From assembly GCF_020026455.1 (NCBI RefSeq), contig NZ_JAHHQJ010000005.1, positions 124,001 to 188,000 of the forward strand: DNA of 64,000 nucleotides, read 5' to 3'. The stretch comes from Alistipes sp. (GTDB lineage Bacteria; Bacteroidota; Bacteroidia; Bacteroidales; Rikenellaceae). The position numbers were made by a program, and so were the translations under genes. Within the stretch, counting starts at the first letter, position 1. Each line of letters starts with the position of its first letter. The notes beneath the pieces are model-generated. The model did not search any database, was not told the origin of the DNA, and saw only the letters and a list, made by a program, of their open reading frames with translations. This document shows, piece by piece, positions 1-7,783 of the stretch.

Positions 1-249
1 GAGAACGAACCCACGGCGCGCGTGGTGCTGCGCTACAAGATCACACCCGCCGGCGAGACCATCGTCCTGCAGGAACTCGAATCGACCGACAGCCGCCTCA
101 GGCGGCGCGTGCTGAAAGCCGTGGCGGAAGCCCCGCGCTGGCATCCGGCGCAGAAGAACGGCGCACCGGTCGAAAGCGAAGGCGTGTTGCACATCCAGCT
201 TCCCGAGGGGAGACGCATGCCACGACAGGCCGAGCTGGTGATCCGCTGA
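1..249 (+). CDS. C-terminal fragment, TonB-C-like domain protein (5' end outside window)
   Basis: The reading frame is open from the first base of the window, so this is the 3' end of a longer gene. The visible 82 residues have the outline of a TonB C-terminal domain: a strand of the V-x-x-x-x-I-x-x-x-G-E type, an alternating helix, then APRWHPAQKNG, which resembles the P-x-W-x-P-A-x-x-N-G core of TonB_C proteins, and a final strand. TonB_C domains normally contact outer-membrane receptors from the periplasm. The similarity is by eye and no membrane anchor is in view, so the assignment is tentative. A 26-bp tandem-repeat spacer follows before menA. Confidence 0.5.
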   Translation, partial: ENEPTARVVLRYKITPAGETIVLQELESTDSRLRRRVLKAVAEAPRWHPAQKNGAPVESEGVLHIQLPEGRRMPRQAELVIR

Positions 250-323
250 CGCCGCCCGCCTCGAACAGCCCGCCACCGTAAAACCCCCGAAAGACGCAAA
301 AAACAACAAAACCGAAAAACCTC

Positions 324-427
324 GCAGGCCTCCCCGAATCCCGAAACCCGCAAAGTCCCGGAGAACCCGAAAGCCGCGAAGTCCCGAAAACCCGAAAACC
401 CGCGAAGCCCCGGAAAAATACCGAAAA
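324..427. repeat. 26-bp minisatellite, four units
   Basis: Four consecutive 26-bp units start at 324, 350, 376 and 402. They share a core of the type GCGAAGTCCCGAAAACCCGA with substitutions between copies. A degenerate continuation of CCGAAAAA-type motifs runs to the menA start at 469. The array fills the 219-bp spacer between the first gene and menA, and no promoter box is obvious within it. Confidence 0.8.
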
Positions 428-468
428 CTTCGAAAAATACCGAAAAAGGTCCCGGAAAAATACAAAAC

Positions 469-1383
469 ATGAAAACCAACTCTCTCTCCGCATGGATTCT
501 GGCCGTCAGGCCATACAGCCTCGGCAACTCCGTCATTCTCGTCCTGATCGGCTCCGCACTGGCCTGGGCCGATCACGGATTCCATTGGCTCCCGGCCGTG
601 CTGTGCCTCGTGTTCGCCCTGCTGATGCAGTGTACGGCCAACCTGGTGAACGACCTCTGGGACTTCATGAAGGGCGCCGACCAGCCCGACCGACTGGGCC
701 CCGACCGCGCCTTCGCCAAGGGATACATCACCCTCCGGGCCATGAAGGCGGGCATTGCGGGATTCACTCTCGCAGCCGCTGCCGCAGGCGTCGCGCTGCT
801 CGTCTGGGCCCTTCGTGCAGACATGCTCCGCTACGGAGGCTGGGAACTCGTCGCCGCAGGCATCGCCTGCATCGTCGCGGCCTACTTCTACACCGCCGGC
901 CCCTACCCGCTGGCCTACCACGGTCTGGGCGACGTGGCGGTCATCCTCTTCTTCGGACTGGTCCCCGTGGGATTCACCTATTATATCCAGACCGGCACAT
1001 GGACCCCGGAGGTCCTCATCGCCGCCCTGGCTTGCGGGCTTGTGATCGACACGATGCTCATGATCAACAACTTCCGCGACCGCGAGGAGGACGCGCGCTG
1101 CAACAAACGCACGATCGTCGTCTGCCTCGGCGCAGGTGTCGGCCGCTGGGGCTACCTCGCCCTCGGAACCGCAGCCGCAACCCTGTGTCTCACGCTGCTC
1201 TTCACGGGACACACATGGGCTGCCCTGCTGCCCCTGCCCTACCTCGCCGTGCATATCTCCACATGGCGCAAGATGATACGCCTCGACCACGGCGACGTAC
1301 TGAACGTCTGCCTCGGGGAGACCGCGCGCAACATCCTGCTGTTCGGAGGCTTGCTCACCCTCGGGATACTACTGGGCAGATGA
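469..1383 (+). CDS. menA: 1,4-dihydroxy-2-naphthoate polyprenyltransferase MenA
   Basis: A 304-residue integral membrane prenyltransferase of the UbiA superfamily. It attaches the polyprenyl tail to 1,4-dihydroxy-2-naphthoate in menaquinone synthesis at the inner membrane. The first Asp-rich motif is visible at about residues 62-74 (NDLWDFMKGADQP). A second polar motif with the N-x-x-x-D pattern is near residue 200 (NNFRDREEDARCNKRT). Both coordinate Mg-diphosphate in this family. Hydrophobic segments fill the rest, and the length is normal for MenA. Its stop codon overlaps the xseA start (ATGA), so the two are probably translationally coupled. Confidence 0.9.
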   Translation: MKTNSLSAWILAVRPYSLGNSVILVLIGSALAWADHGFHWLPAVLCLVFALLMQCTANLVNDLWDFMKGADQPDRLGPDRAFAKGYITLRAMKAGIAGFTLAAAAAGVALLVWALRADMLRYGGWELVAAGIACIVAAYFYTAGPYPLAYHGLGDVAVILFFGLVPVGFTYYIQTGTWTPEVLIAALACGLVIDTMLMINNFRDREEDARCNKRTIVVCLGAGVGRWGYLALGTAAATLCLTLLFTGHTWAALLPLPYLAVHISTWRKMIRLDHGDVLNVCLGETARNILLFGGLLTLGILLGR

Positions 1384-2639
1384 CTGAATCACAGCATATT
1401 ACCCTGCGTGAATTGCAGCACCGCGTGAAGTCGGCGCTCGAAGGTCAGTTTGCGCTGCCGCTCTGGGTGAGTGCCGAGATTTCGGAAATCAAGGTCAACT
1501 ATTCGGGGCACTGCTACCTGGAGCTTGTGGAGAAGGGCGGCGACAACGGAGTGCCGACAGCGCAGGCCCGGGCCGTCGTGTGGCGCTCGAACTACCCCCG
1601 CATTGCGGGTTACTTCGAGGCCGAAACGGGCCAACGGCTCGCGGCGGGCATCAGGATTCTGGCCAAGGTGCTGGTCACCTACCACGAACTCTACGGCTTC
1701 TCGCTCCAGATCACCGACATCGACCCCGCCTACACGCTGGGCGACATGGAGCGGCAACGGCAGCAGACCATCGTTCAGCTGCAACAGGACGGCGTCTGGG
1801 ACATGAACCGCGGGGAGCCGATGCCCACCCCCGTGCAACGCGTGGCCATCGTGTCGAGCGCCAACGCCGCCGGCTATCAGGATTTCTGCAAGGAGCTGGG
1901 GCGAAGTCCCTACCGTTTCGAACTGACGCTGTTCAACGCCTTCATGCAGGGCGAGGCGGCCGAGGAATCCATCATCGAAGCCCTGTGCGCCGTCGCGGCC
2001 CGGGCCGAACAATTCGACGCCGTGGTGCTGATCCGCGGAGGCGGCTCGCGGAGCGACCTGAACTGTTTCAACGCCTACCGCCTCTGTGCCCACGTGGCGC
2101 AGTTCCCGCTGCCGGTGGTGACGGGCATCGGACACGACAAGGACACCAGTGTGGCCGACATGGTGGCCCACACGGCACTCAAGACCCCGACGGCGGTAGC
2201 CGGATGGCTGGTCGAACGGATGGCCGAAACCGACGGGTGGCTCGACTACGCCGCCCTGCAACTGCACGACATGACAAAGGCCGCGATACACGCCTCGGAG
2301 GTCTCCATCGAACGCCTCTCGGGCGAAGTGAGGCGGCTGAGCGGTGAGCTCCTCACGCGGCAGGCGCTGCGTCTGGAGCATTTTGCGGGGCTGCTGCCCG
2401 ATGCCGCACGCGACTTCCTCGCACGGCAGGGCGTGCGCCTAGACAACGCCGCGGAACTGATCGCCGGACGTTCGCCCGAACGCATCCTCCGGCTGGGATT
2501 CGCCGTCCTGCGCGCCGGAGGCCGTGCCGTGACCTCGGCCGGGAGCGTCGCGGAGGGCGAGCAGGTCGAAATCGAGGTCTCCGACGGCAAGATAAATGCA
2601 ACCGTAAATTCCGGAAAAATATGGCAAAAGAAGAAGTGA
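1380..2639 (+). CDS. xseA: Exodeoxyribonuclease VII large subunit
   Basis: A 419-residue large subunit of exonuclease VII, which degrades single-stranded DNA in both directions. An N-terminal OB-fold (about residues 5-105, with LPLWVSAEISEIKVNYSGHC) is followed by the catalytic Exonuc_VII_L domain. That domain contains VAIVSSANAAGYQDF, VLIRGGGSRSDLNCF and TGIGHDKDTSVADMVAHTALKTPTA. A helical C-terminal region follows. The ATG at 1380 overlaps the menA stop by 4 bp. The same frame stays open further upstream, but that part lies over menA and reads as Arg/Pro-rich shadow sequence. The 3' end overlaps xseB by 19 bp. Confidence 0.93.
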   Translation: MTESQHITLRELQHRVKSALEGQFALPLWVSAEISEIKVNYSGHCYLELVEKGGDNGVPTAQARAVVWRSNYPRIAGYFEAETGQRLAAGIRILAKVLVTYHELYGFSLQITDIDPAYTLGDMERQRQQTIVQLQQDGVWDMNRGEPMPTPVQRVAIVSSANAAGYQDFCKELGRSPYRFELTLFNAFMQGEAAEESIIEALCAVAARAEQFDAVVLIRGGGSRSDLNCFNAYRLCAHVAQFPLPVVTGIGHDKDTSVADMVAHTALKTPTAVAGWLVERMAETDGWLDYAALQLHDMTKAAIHASEVSIERLSGEVRRLSGELLTRQALRLEHFAGLLPDAARDFLARQGVRLDNAAELIAGRSPERILRLGFAVLRAGGRAVTSAGSVAEGEQVEIEVSDGKINATVNSGKIWQKKK

Positions 2640-2809
2640 CCTACGCCGAGGCGATGGGTGAAATCGAAAAGATACTGGCGCGCCTGCGCAACGAAGAGAT
2701 GGATGTCGACAGCCTCGCCGCCGAGGTGAAGCGCGCCACGGAGCTGATCGCCTCGTGCAAGAAGCGCCTGCGCAAGGCCGAGGAGGAGGTAAACAAAGTG
2801 CTGGAATAG
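2621..2809 (+). CDS. xseB: Exodeoxyribonuclease VII small subunit
   Basis: A 62-residue highly charged helical protein (MAKEEVTYAEAMGEIEKILA...). It matches the small, coiled-coil-forming subunit that binds the C-terminal helices of XseA in multiple copies. Size, composition and position directly after xseA, with a 19-bp overlap, all fit. Overlapping xseA-xseB genes are common and help set subunit stoichiometry. The methyltransferase that follows starts only 1 bp after its stop. Confidence 0.9.
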   Translation: MAKEEVTYAEAMGEIEKILARLRNEEMDVDSLAAEVKRATELIASCKKRLRKAEEEVNKVLE

Positions 2810-2810
2810 A

Positions 2811-3593
2811 ATGAAAAGACTGATCCGCTGGATGCTGAACCACATTCCGCGCCCCGTGCTGCAGCGCATCGCGGGGTGGGCCGTGCCCGTGGCGGGAGTG
2901 TTCTACAAGTTTGGGCGCGGGGAAGGGGTCGAATGCCCCCTGTGCGGCGCAAAATACCGGAAGTTCATGCCTTACGGCTATGTGCAGGCACGCCCCAACG
3001 CACTCTGTCCCAAGTGTCTGTCGCTGGAGCGACACCGTCTGCTGTGGCTCTATCTGACGCACGAAACCGATCTGCTGACGGCGTTTCCGCGCACGTTGCA
3101 CGTTGCGCCCGAGGTCTGTATCATGCGTCACCTCAAGCCCCACTTCAAGTCGCATCCGGGGCAGTATGTCACGGCTGACCTCGAAAGTCCGCTGGCGGAC
3201 CTGCATTTCGACGTGCAGCAGATCCCGCTGGCCGACGATTCGGTGGGGGTGGTGATCTGCAACCACATCATGGAGCACGTAGCCGACGATCGGAAGGCGA
3301 TGGGCGAGCTGTACCGGGTCCTCAAGCCCGGCGGCTGGGGCATCATCCTATCCCCGGTGGATGCGGACTACGAACAGACCTACGAGGACGACCTGATCAC
3401 CGACCCCGACGAGCGCACGCGCATCTTCGGGCAGTATGACCACCGGCGCATCTACGGCGCCGACTATGCCGACCGCCTGCGTCAGGCGGGGTTCGAGGTC
3501 GCGGACATCGACTATGCAGCCTCGTTCTCCGAGGCCGAACGCAGCCTATATGCCCTGCCGGCCGACCACATCTATGTGGTTTACAAAGTCTGA
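2811..3593 (+). CDS. Class I SAM-dependent methyltransferase with N-terminal zinc-ribbon-like segment
   Basis: A 260-residue protein with two Cys pairs near residues 42-70 (CPLCG and CPKC), which look like a small zinc ribbon. A Rossmann-type methyltransferase core follows. Motif IV/post-I elements are visible in VVICNHIMEHVADDRKAMGE and the LKPGGWGIILSPV segment typical of Methyltransf_11 proteins. The usual glycine-rich SAM motif I is weak; LHVAPE at about residue 99 probably takes its place. Substrate unknown. It is probably cotranscribed with menA-xseAB. After its stop at 3593 comes a 313-bp repeat-rich spacer toward a convergent gene. Confidence 0.8.
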   Translation: MKRLIRWMLNHIPRPVLQRIAGWAVPVAGVFYKFGRGEGVECPLCGAKYRKFMPYGYVQARPNALCPKCLSLERHRLLWLYLTHETDLLTAFPRTLHVAPEVCIMRHLKPHFKSHPGQYVTADLESPLADLHFDVQQIPLADDSVGVVICNHIMEHVADDRKAMGELYRVLKPGGWGIILSPVDADYEQTYEDDLITDPDERTRIFGQYDHRRIYGADYADRLRQAGFEVADIDYAASFSEAERSLYALPADHIYVVYKV

Positions 3594-3722
3594 TTGCCGA
3601 GGGAGCATCCGCGGCTTTGCAAAAATCCGCACCTCGGATTCGGGAAAACAGGGTTTTTGACCGGGCAGGAGCGGGAGCGGGCAGGGGCAGACCAAGGCGC
3701 GAGCAGGAGTAAGCCGGGGCGG

Positions 3723-3895
3723 GCCGGAGTAGGAACAGCGAGCCGGCCGGAGTAGGAACAGCGAGCCGGCCGGGCCGAAACAGGCAGGAGCTGAAGCAGT
3801 CGAGCGCGAGCGGGAGGAGGCCGACGAAATTCCGGCAGTCAAGGTTCCGGCTGGAGAAATTCCAGCTGACGAAGTTCCGGCTGGCAAGATTCCGG
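3723..3895. repeat. Two tandem arrays (23 bp x2 and 15 bp x4.5) in a convergent spacer
   Basis: The spacer 3594-3906 lies between two convergent genes and has no convincing gene of its own. A perfect 23-bp duplication occupies 3723-3745 and 3746-3768. A degenerate 15-bp array with core TTCCGGCTGG occupies 3828-3842, 3843-3857, 3858-3872, 3873-3887 and a partial unit to 3895. The top strand is strongly purine- and G-rich throughout. Confidence 0.8.
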
Positions 3896-3906
3896 GACGG
3901 GGTTTG

Positions 3907-4563
3907 TCAGTAAAGGTAGAACACGATCCCGGTAAAGTGTGCCGCAACGGCAAGGTTGATCAGCAGATGCCACACCATGTGGTGGTAGCGGAAGCCCTTG
4001 CGGGCATAGAACCACGCTCCCAGCGTATAGAGAACACCGCCCAGCGCGATCAGCACCACGAGGGGTGTCGAGGCGTGGCGGAGGAACAGCGGCAGGAAGA
4101 AGACGATCGTCCAGCCCATGACCAGGTAGATGGTCAGGCTGACGGCCGGTATCGACTTCCGGGAGAGCGACTTATAGAACACCCCGAAAATCACCATCGC
4201 CCATTGCAGGGCGGTGATGAACACCCCTTGCCAGCCGCCGATGACCAACAGCGCGATGGGCGTATAGCTGCCCGCAATGGCCACGTAGATGAAAATATGG
4301 TCGAGGATGTGGAAAACCTCCTTGTGCCTCGACTGCGGGTTCATCGAGTGATAGAGCGTCGAGGCGAGGAACATCAGGAAGATCGAAATGACGAAAACCG
4401 AGACCGAAGCCGAGGCCAGCATCCCTCCGGGATCATGCACATAGGCCCACACGGCGGCAAAGGGAAGCGACAGCAGCGTCAGCAACGACATCACGCCGTG
4501 AGACACGGCGTTGCCGATCTCCTCGCCGACAGTCGGCTGATAAACAGACTTTTTCTTTTCCAT
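3907..4563 (-). CDS. PAQR/hemolysin III family membrane protein (TrhA-type)
   Basis: A 218-residue polytopic membrane protein with about seven hydrophobic segments. Family hallmarks are visible: GNAVSHGVMSLL near the N terminus, the S-x-x-x-H motif STLYHSM, LDHIFIYVAIAGSYTP, and a C-terminal H-x-x-x-H motif (YHHMVWHLLIN) that would complete a metal site. Bacterial members are called hemolysin III or TrhA; the physiological role is linked to membrane homeostasis and is not settled. I take the ATG at 4563. A TTG five codons upstream is possible but less likely. A TAAATTTG box lies 25 bp upstream. Confidence 0.85.
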   Translation of the reverse strand: MEKKKSVYQPTVGEEIGNAVSHGVMSLLTLLSLPFAAVWAYVHDPGGMLASASVSVFVISIFLMFLASTLYHSMNPQSRHKEVFHILDHIFIYVAIAGSYTPIALLVIGGWQGVFITALQWAMVIFGVFYKSLSRKSIPAVSLTIYLVMGWTIVFFLPLFLRHASTPLVVLIALGGVLYTLGAWFYARKGFRYHHMVWHLLINLAVAAHFTGIVFYLY

Positions 4564-4584
4564 AACGCAACAGTTCAATTGTAC

Positions 4585-4617
4585 TTGCCAAATTTATGAA
4601 AAAATTTCATATCTTTG
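4585..4617 (+). promoter_or_regulatory. Promoter of the relA-type gene, overlapping a divergent promoter
   Basis: On the top strand TTG (4585-4587) and TATCTTTG (4610-4617) are 22 bp apart, matching the Bacteroidota -33/-7 pattern. On the bottom strand TAAATTTG at 4589-4596 would drive the TrhA-type gene. The -33 element of one promoter therefore abuts the -7 element of the other. The predicted relA leader is about 100 nt. Confidence 0.75.
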
Positions 4618-4725
4618 CGAAAGTCCTTTTCGCTTGGACGGACTGTCTCTCCCGGCATAGTCGCGAAAGCCCCTCTGCTCCGACGTGCTCCGTCTTTGCC
4701 GTCAAGGCTTCAGGTTAGGTTAAAA

Positions 4726-6927
4726 ATGGACTTCTCGCGTTACGAAAAACTCCGCACGCTCGTGCGTACGAATTTCTCGGAACAGACCCGCGCACTCGTC
4801 GACGAGGCGCTGGAGTATGCCGACGGGAAACTCGCCGGATTGGTGCGCTACGACGGCTCGCCCCTCTTGGAGCATGCCGCCGCGGTGGCCGCGATCGTAA
4901 TCTCGGAGGTGGGACTCGGACGCAACTCGTCCATCGCGTCAATTCTCCACGACGTCGTGCGCCTGGCCCACAAGCAGCTCCCCGCCGAGGAGTTCCTGGC
5001 CCTGAGCGCCGACATCCGCAGCCGCTTCGGCGACCAGGTCGTGGGCATCACCCTCGGGCTGGCCAACATCTCGGAGCTGAGACTCAAGGTGGCCAAGGAG
5101 CAGGCCGACAATTTCCGGGACCTGATCGTGAGCTACTCGGAGGATCCGCGCGTCATCCTGATCAAACTCGCCGACCGGCTCGAAGTGATGCGTTCGCTGG
5201 GGATGTTCCCCCGCGAAAAGTGGCGCAAGAAGAGTTGGGAGTCGATGAACCTCTACGCACAGATCGCCCACAAACTGGGTCTCTACTCGATCAAGAGCGA
5301 ACTGGAGGACATCGCCCTGAAATACCTCGAGCCGAAGGATTACGAGCACATCGTCACGAAACTCGAAGAGAGCGCCGAGGAACGCAAGGCCTTCATCGGG
5401 CGGTTCCTCGTGCCGATCGAGCAGCGGCTGAACCTCCTCGGCATCAAATACCACATCAAAAGCCGCACCAAGTCGATCTTCTCGATCTGGAACAAGATGC
5501 ACAAGCAGCACGTCCCCTTTGAGGGCGTCTACGACATCTTCGCCATCCGCATCATCATCGACTGTCCGCAGGAGGCCGAGAAACAGCTCTGCTGGACGGC
5601 CTATTCGGTGGTGACGGATTTCTACACGCCCAATCCCAAGCGCATGCGCGACTGGATCTCGATCCCCAAGTCGAACGGCTACGAGTCGCTGCACACCACC
5701 GTGTCGGCCGAAGGCCGATGGGTCGAGGTGCAGATCCGCACCGAACGCATGGATGCCGTGGCCGAGCGGGGCATCGCCGCACACTGGCGCTACAAGGGAG
5801 TCAACCAGGGGGCGCAGACCAGCGAAATGTGGCTGGGTCATCTGCGCGAACTGATCGAGGACACGACCCACTCGCTAGCACAGCGTTTCGACGCCAAGCC
5901 CGCCTCGGGCGAAATATTCGTATTCACGCCCAACGGCGATCTGAGGAAGCTCCCCGAGGGGGCCACGCTCCTCGACTTCGCCTTCGACATTCACACCTCG
6001 CTCGGATCGACGTGCGTGGGCGGAAAGGTCAACGGCCGCGCCGTGCCGATCCGCGAACAACTGCGCAACGGCGACATCGTGGAGATCAACACCCAGAAGA
6101 ACCAGACACCCAAGTCGGACTGGCTGTCGCTGGTGGTGACCTCGAAGGCCCGCAACAAAATCAAGTCCTTCCTGCGCGAGGAGCAGGCCAAGCATACGCG
6201 CATGGGGCGCGAGGAGCTGGAACGCAAACTCAAGAACTGGAAATTGGGCATCACGATCGACGAGGCGGTGGCCTATCTGGCCAAATACTTCAAACTGAGG
6301 CTCGGAACGGAGGTTTACGCCCTGATCGCCACCCAGAAACTCGACTTCGGATCGATCAAGGAGATCCTCTCCCGCCACCTCTCGGGCGAGGCGGAGGAGG
6401 AGCGACGCGCCGCAGCCGCCGAAATCGAACGCCAAAAGGCCGCACAACACGGCGCACAGGAGAAGACCGCCCCGCAGGACGCGCTGGTGATCGACGACGA
6501 CATCTCGAAAATCCAGTACAAGCTGGCCAAATGCTGCAACCCGATCAAAGGCGACGAGGTGTTCGGATTCGTGACGATCAACGCGGGGATCACCATCCAC
6601 CGCTGCGACTGCCCCAATGCCAAGCGCATGCGCGAAAATTACCCCTACCGCGTGATCGACGCCCGCTGGCGGCAGTCGGCCGAAGGGGCGTTCCGCGTCA
6701 CGATCCGCATCGTGGCGGCCGACACCACGGGAATGGCCAACCACATCACCGAGGTCATCGTACGCGATCTCAAACTGGGGATTCGCTCGATGAACTTCGC
6801 GCCCGCAGGGAACGGCTGCGTGGCGGGAGAAGTGGCCGTCGAGGTCCCCGGAGCGGCTGTCGTGGACACGCTCATTCACCAGATCATGCGCATCAAGGGT
6901 GTGCAGCGAGCCTTCCGCATCAACTAA
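4726..6927 (+). CDS. relA: RelA/SpoT-family (p)ppGpp synthetase with degenerate hydrolase site
   Basis: A 733-residue protein with the long RSH layout: HD domain (about 30-180), synthetase (about 240-350), TGS (about 385-450), zinc-finger/helical region with CCNPI and HRCDCPNA, and ACT (about 655-733). Synthetase residues look intact: VYDIFAIRI, PKSNGYESLHTTV and VEVQIRT. In the HD domain the HD pair remains (ILHDVVR), but the usual E-D after HDVV is R-L and the Asn of DRLHNMR is Val (DRLEVMR). I infer a synthetase that hydrolyses ppGpp poorly or not at all. The start follows the promoter at 4610; the frame is open upstream, but that part lies at or before the expected transcript start. Confidence 0.88.
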   Translation: MDFSRYEKLRTLVRTNFSEQTRALVDEALEYADGKLAGLVRYDGSPLLEHAAAVAAIVISEVGLGRNSSIASILHDVVRLAHKQLPAEEFLALSADIRSRFGDQVVGITLGLANISELRLKVAKEQADNFRDLIVSYSEDPRVILIKLADRLEVMRSLGMFPREKWRKKSWESMNLYAQIAHKLGLYSIKSELEDIALKYLEPKDYEHIVTKLEESAEERKAFIGRFLVPIEQRLNLLGIKYHIKSRTKSIFSIWNKMHKQHVPFEGVYDIFAIRIIIDCPQEAEKQLCWTAYSVVTDFYTPNPKRMRDWISIPKSNGYESLHTTVSAEGRWVEVQIRTERMDAVAERGIAAHWRYKGVNQGAQTSEMWLGHLRELIEDTTHSLAQRFDAKPASGEIFVFTPNGDLRKLPEGATLLDFAFDIHTSLGSTCVGGKVNGRAVPIREQLRNGDIVEINTQKNQTPKSDWLSLVVTSKARNKIKSFLREEQAKHTRMGREELERKLKNWKLGITIDEAVAYLAKYFKLRLGTEVYALIATQKLDFGSIKEILSRHLSGEAEEERRAAAAEIERQKAAQHGAQEKTAPQDALVIDDDISKIQYKLAKCCNPIKGDEVFGFVTINAGITIHRCDCPNAKRMRENYPYRVIDARWRQSAEGAFRVTIRIVAADTTGMANHITEVIVRDLKLGIRSMNFAPAGNGCVAGEVAVEVPGAAVVDTLIHQIMRIKGVQRAFRIN

Positions 6928-6965
6928 TTCCGCAAACTTCTTTTTTTTACCCACACAAACGATAA

Positions 6966-7586
6966 ATGAATAACAACACAATCAGCGTCGTTTTCGCCGA
7001 CCCATCGCACGCACACTACGCAGAGCGTATCTGTGACCTGATCTATGAGTCGGCCCTGCAGCGGGGTACGGGCATCGCAAAGCGGTCGCCCGAATACATC
7101 GCCGCAAAAATGACCGGTGGCAAGGCCGTCGTGGCGCTGGACGGTGAAAAACTGGTCGGGTTCAGCTATATCGAGTGCTGGGGTCACGGCGACTTCGTCG
7201 CCACCTCAGGACTGATCGTCGATCCCGAGTACCGCCATATGGGACTCGCGGAGCAAATCAAACGACGAACATTCGAGCTGGCCCGACGACGATTCCCGTA
7301 TGCCAAGTTATTCAGTATCACGACGTCGCTGCCGGTCATGAAGCTCAACTCGCGGATGGGATACACCCCCGTAACCTTCTCGGAACTGACCGAGGACGAG
7401 GAGTTCTGGCGCGGCTGCGAAGGCTGCTGCAACTACGACATCCTGCAGCGCAACAACCGACGCATGTGCCTCTGCACGGGCATGCTCTACGATCCGACCA
7501 AGGAACCGCCCGCCAGGCAGTCGCGGCTGGCTCCCTACCGGATGTTTTTGCGGAACAAACTGAAAAAACTGTTTCATCTGAAGTAA
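6966..7586 (+). CDS. GNAT acyltransferase heading the arg operon; probable N-succinylglutamate synthase
   Basis: A 206-residue GNAT-fold protein. The acyl-CoA loop is recognisable in SGLIVDPEYRHMGLAEQIKRR at about residues 78-98. The Cys-rich C-terminal part (GCEGCCNYDIL, MCLCTGMLYDP) is conserved, as I recall it, in the Bacteroides gene at the same place, just upstream of argG. In B. thetaiotaomicron that homologue (BT3761) was assigned by mutant fitness as the enzyme acylating glutamate, probably with succinyl-CoA. No other argA or argJ is in view, so this gene should supply the first step. It starts 38 bp after relA with no recognisable promoter. Confidence 0.82.
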   Translation: MNNNTISVVFADPSHAHYAERICDLIYESALQRGTGIAKRSPEYIAAKMTGGKAVVALDGEKLVGFSYIECWGHGDFVATSGLIVDPEYRHMGLAEQIKRRTFELARRRFPYAKLFSITTSLPVMKLNSRMGYTPVTFSELTEDEEFWRGCEGCCNYDILQRNNRRMCLCTGMLYDPTKEPPARQSRLAPYRMFLRNKLKKLFHLK

Positions 7587-7783
7587 CGAATCCGATACAG
7601 GAGCCAGCCGATCGGCATGCGCCCATTCCCGGAGCTGGTCCGGGGGAGGGCTGCGCCAGACACCTTAAGCAGAAGGGGCCGGAACCGGGTCGGATCCGAA
7701 AATGCGGCCGCAGGCCGCGCCAACGGCCGGGGCGAGGATCGAAACCCCGGCAAAACAAAGCAAATAACAACAAAGACAATATC

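Noticed and set aside
492..1379. Long Arg/Pro-rich frame continuous with xseA that would make a 715-residue protein
   Set aside because: It lies in another frame over menA, has shadow-like composition, and normal XseA begins at ATG 1380.
3546..3953. 135-residue bottom-strand frame with Ala/Gly/Ser pentapeptide-like repeats
   Set aside because: It overlaps the ends of two well-supported genes and derives from the spacer tandem repeat; no start signal or family.
5718..6981. Long frames on both strands within the relA-type gene
   Set aside because: Shadows caused by high GC; RelA domains are continuous in the true frame.
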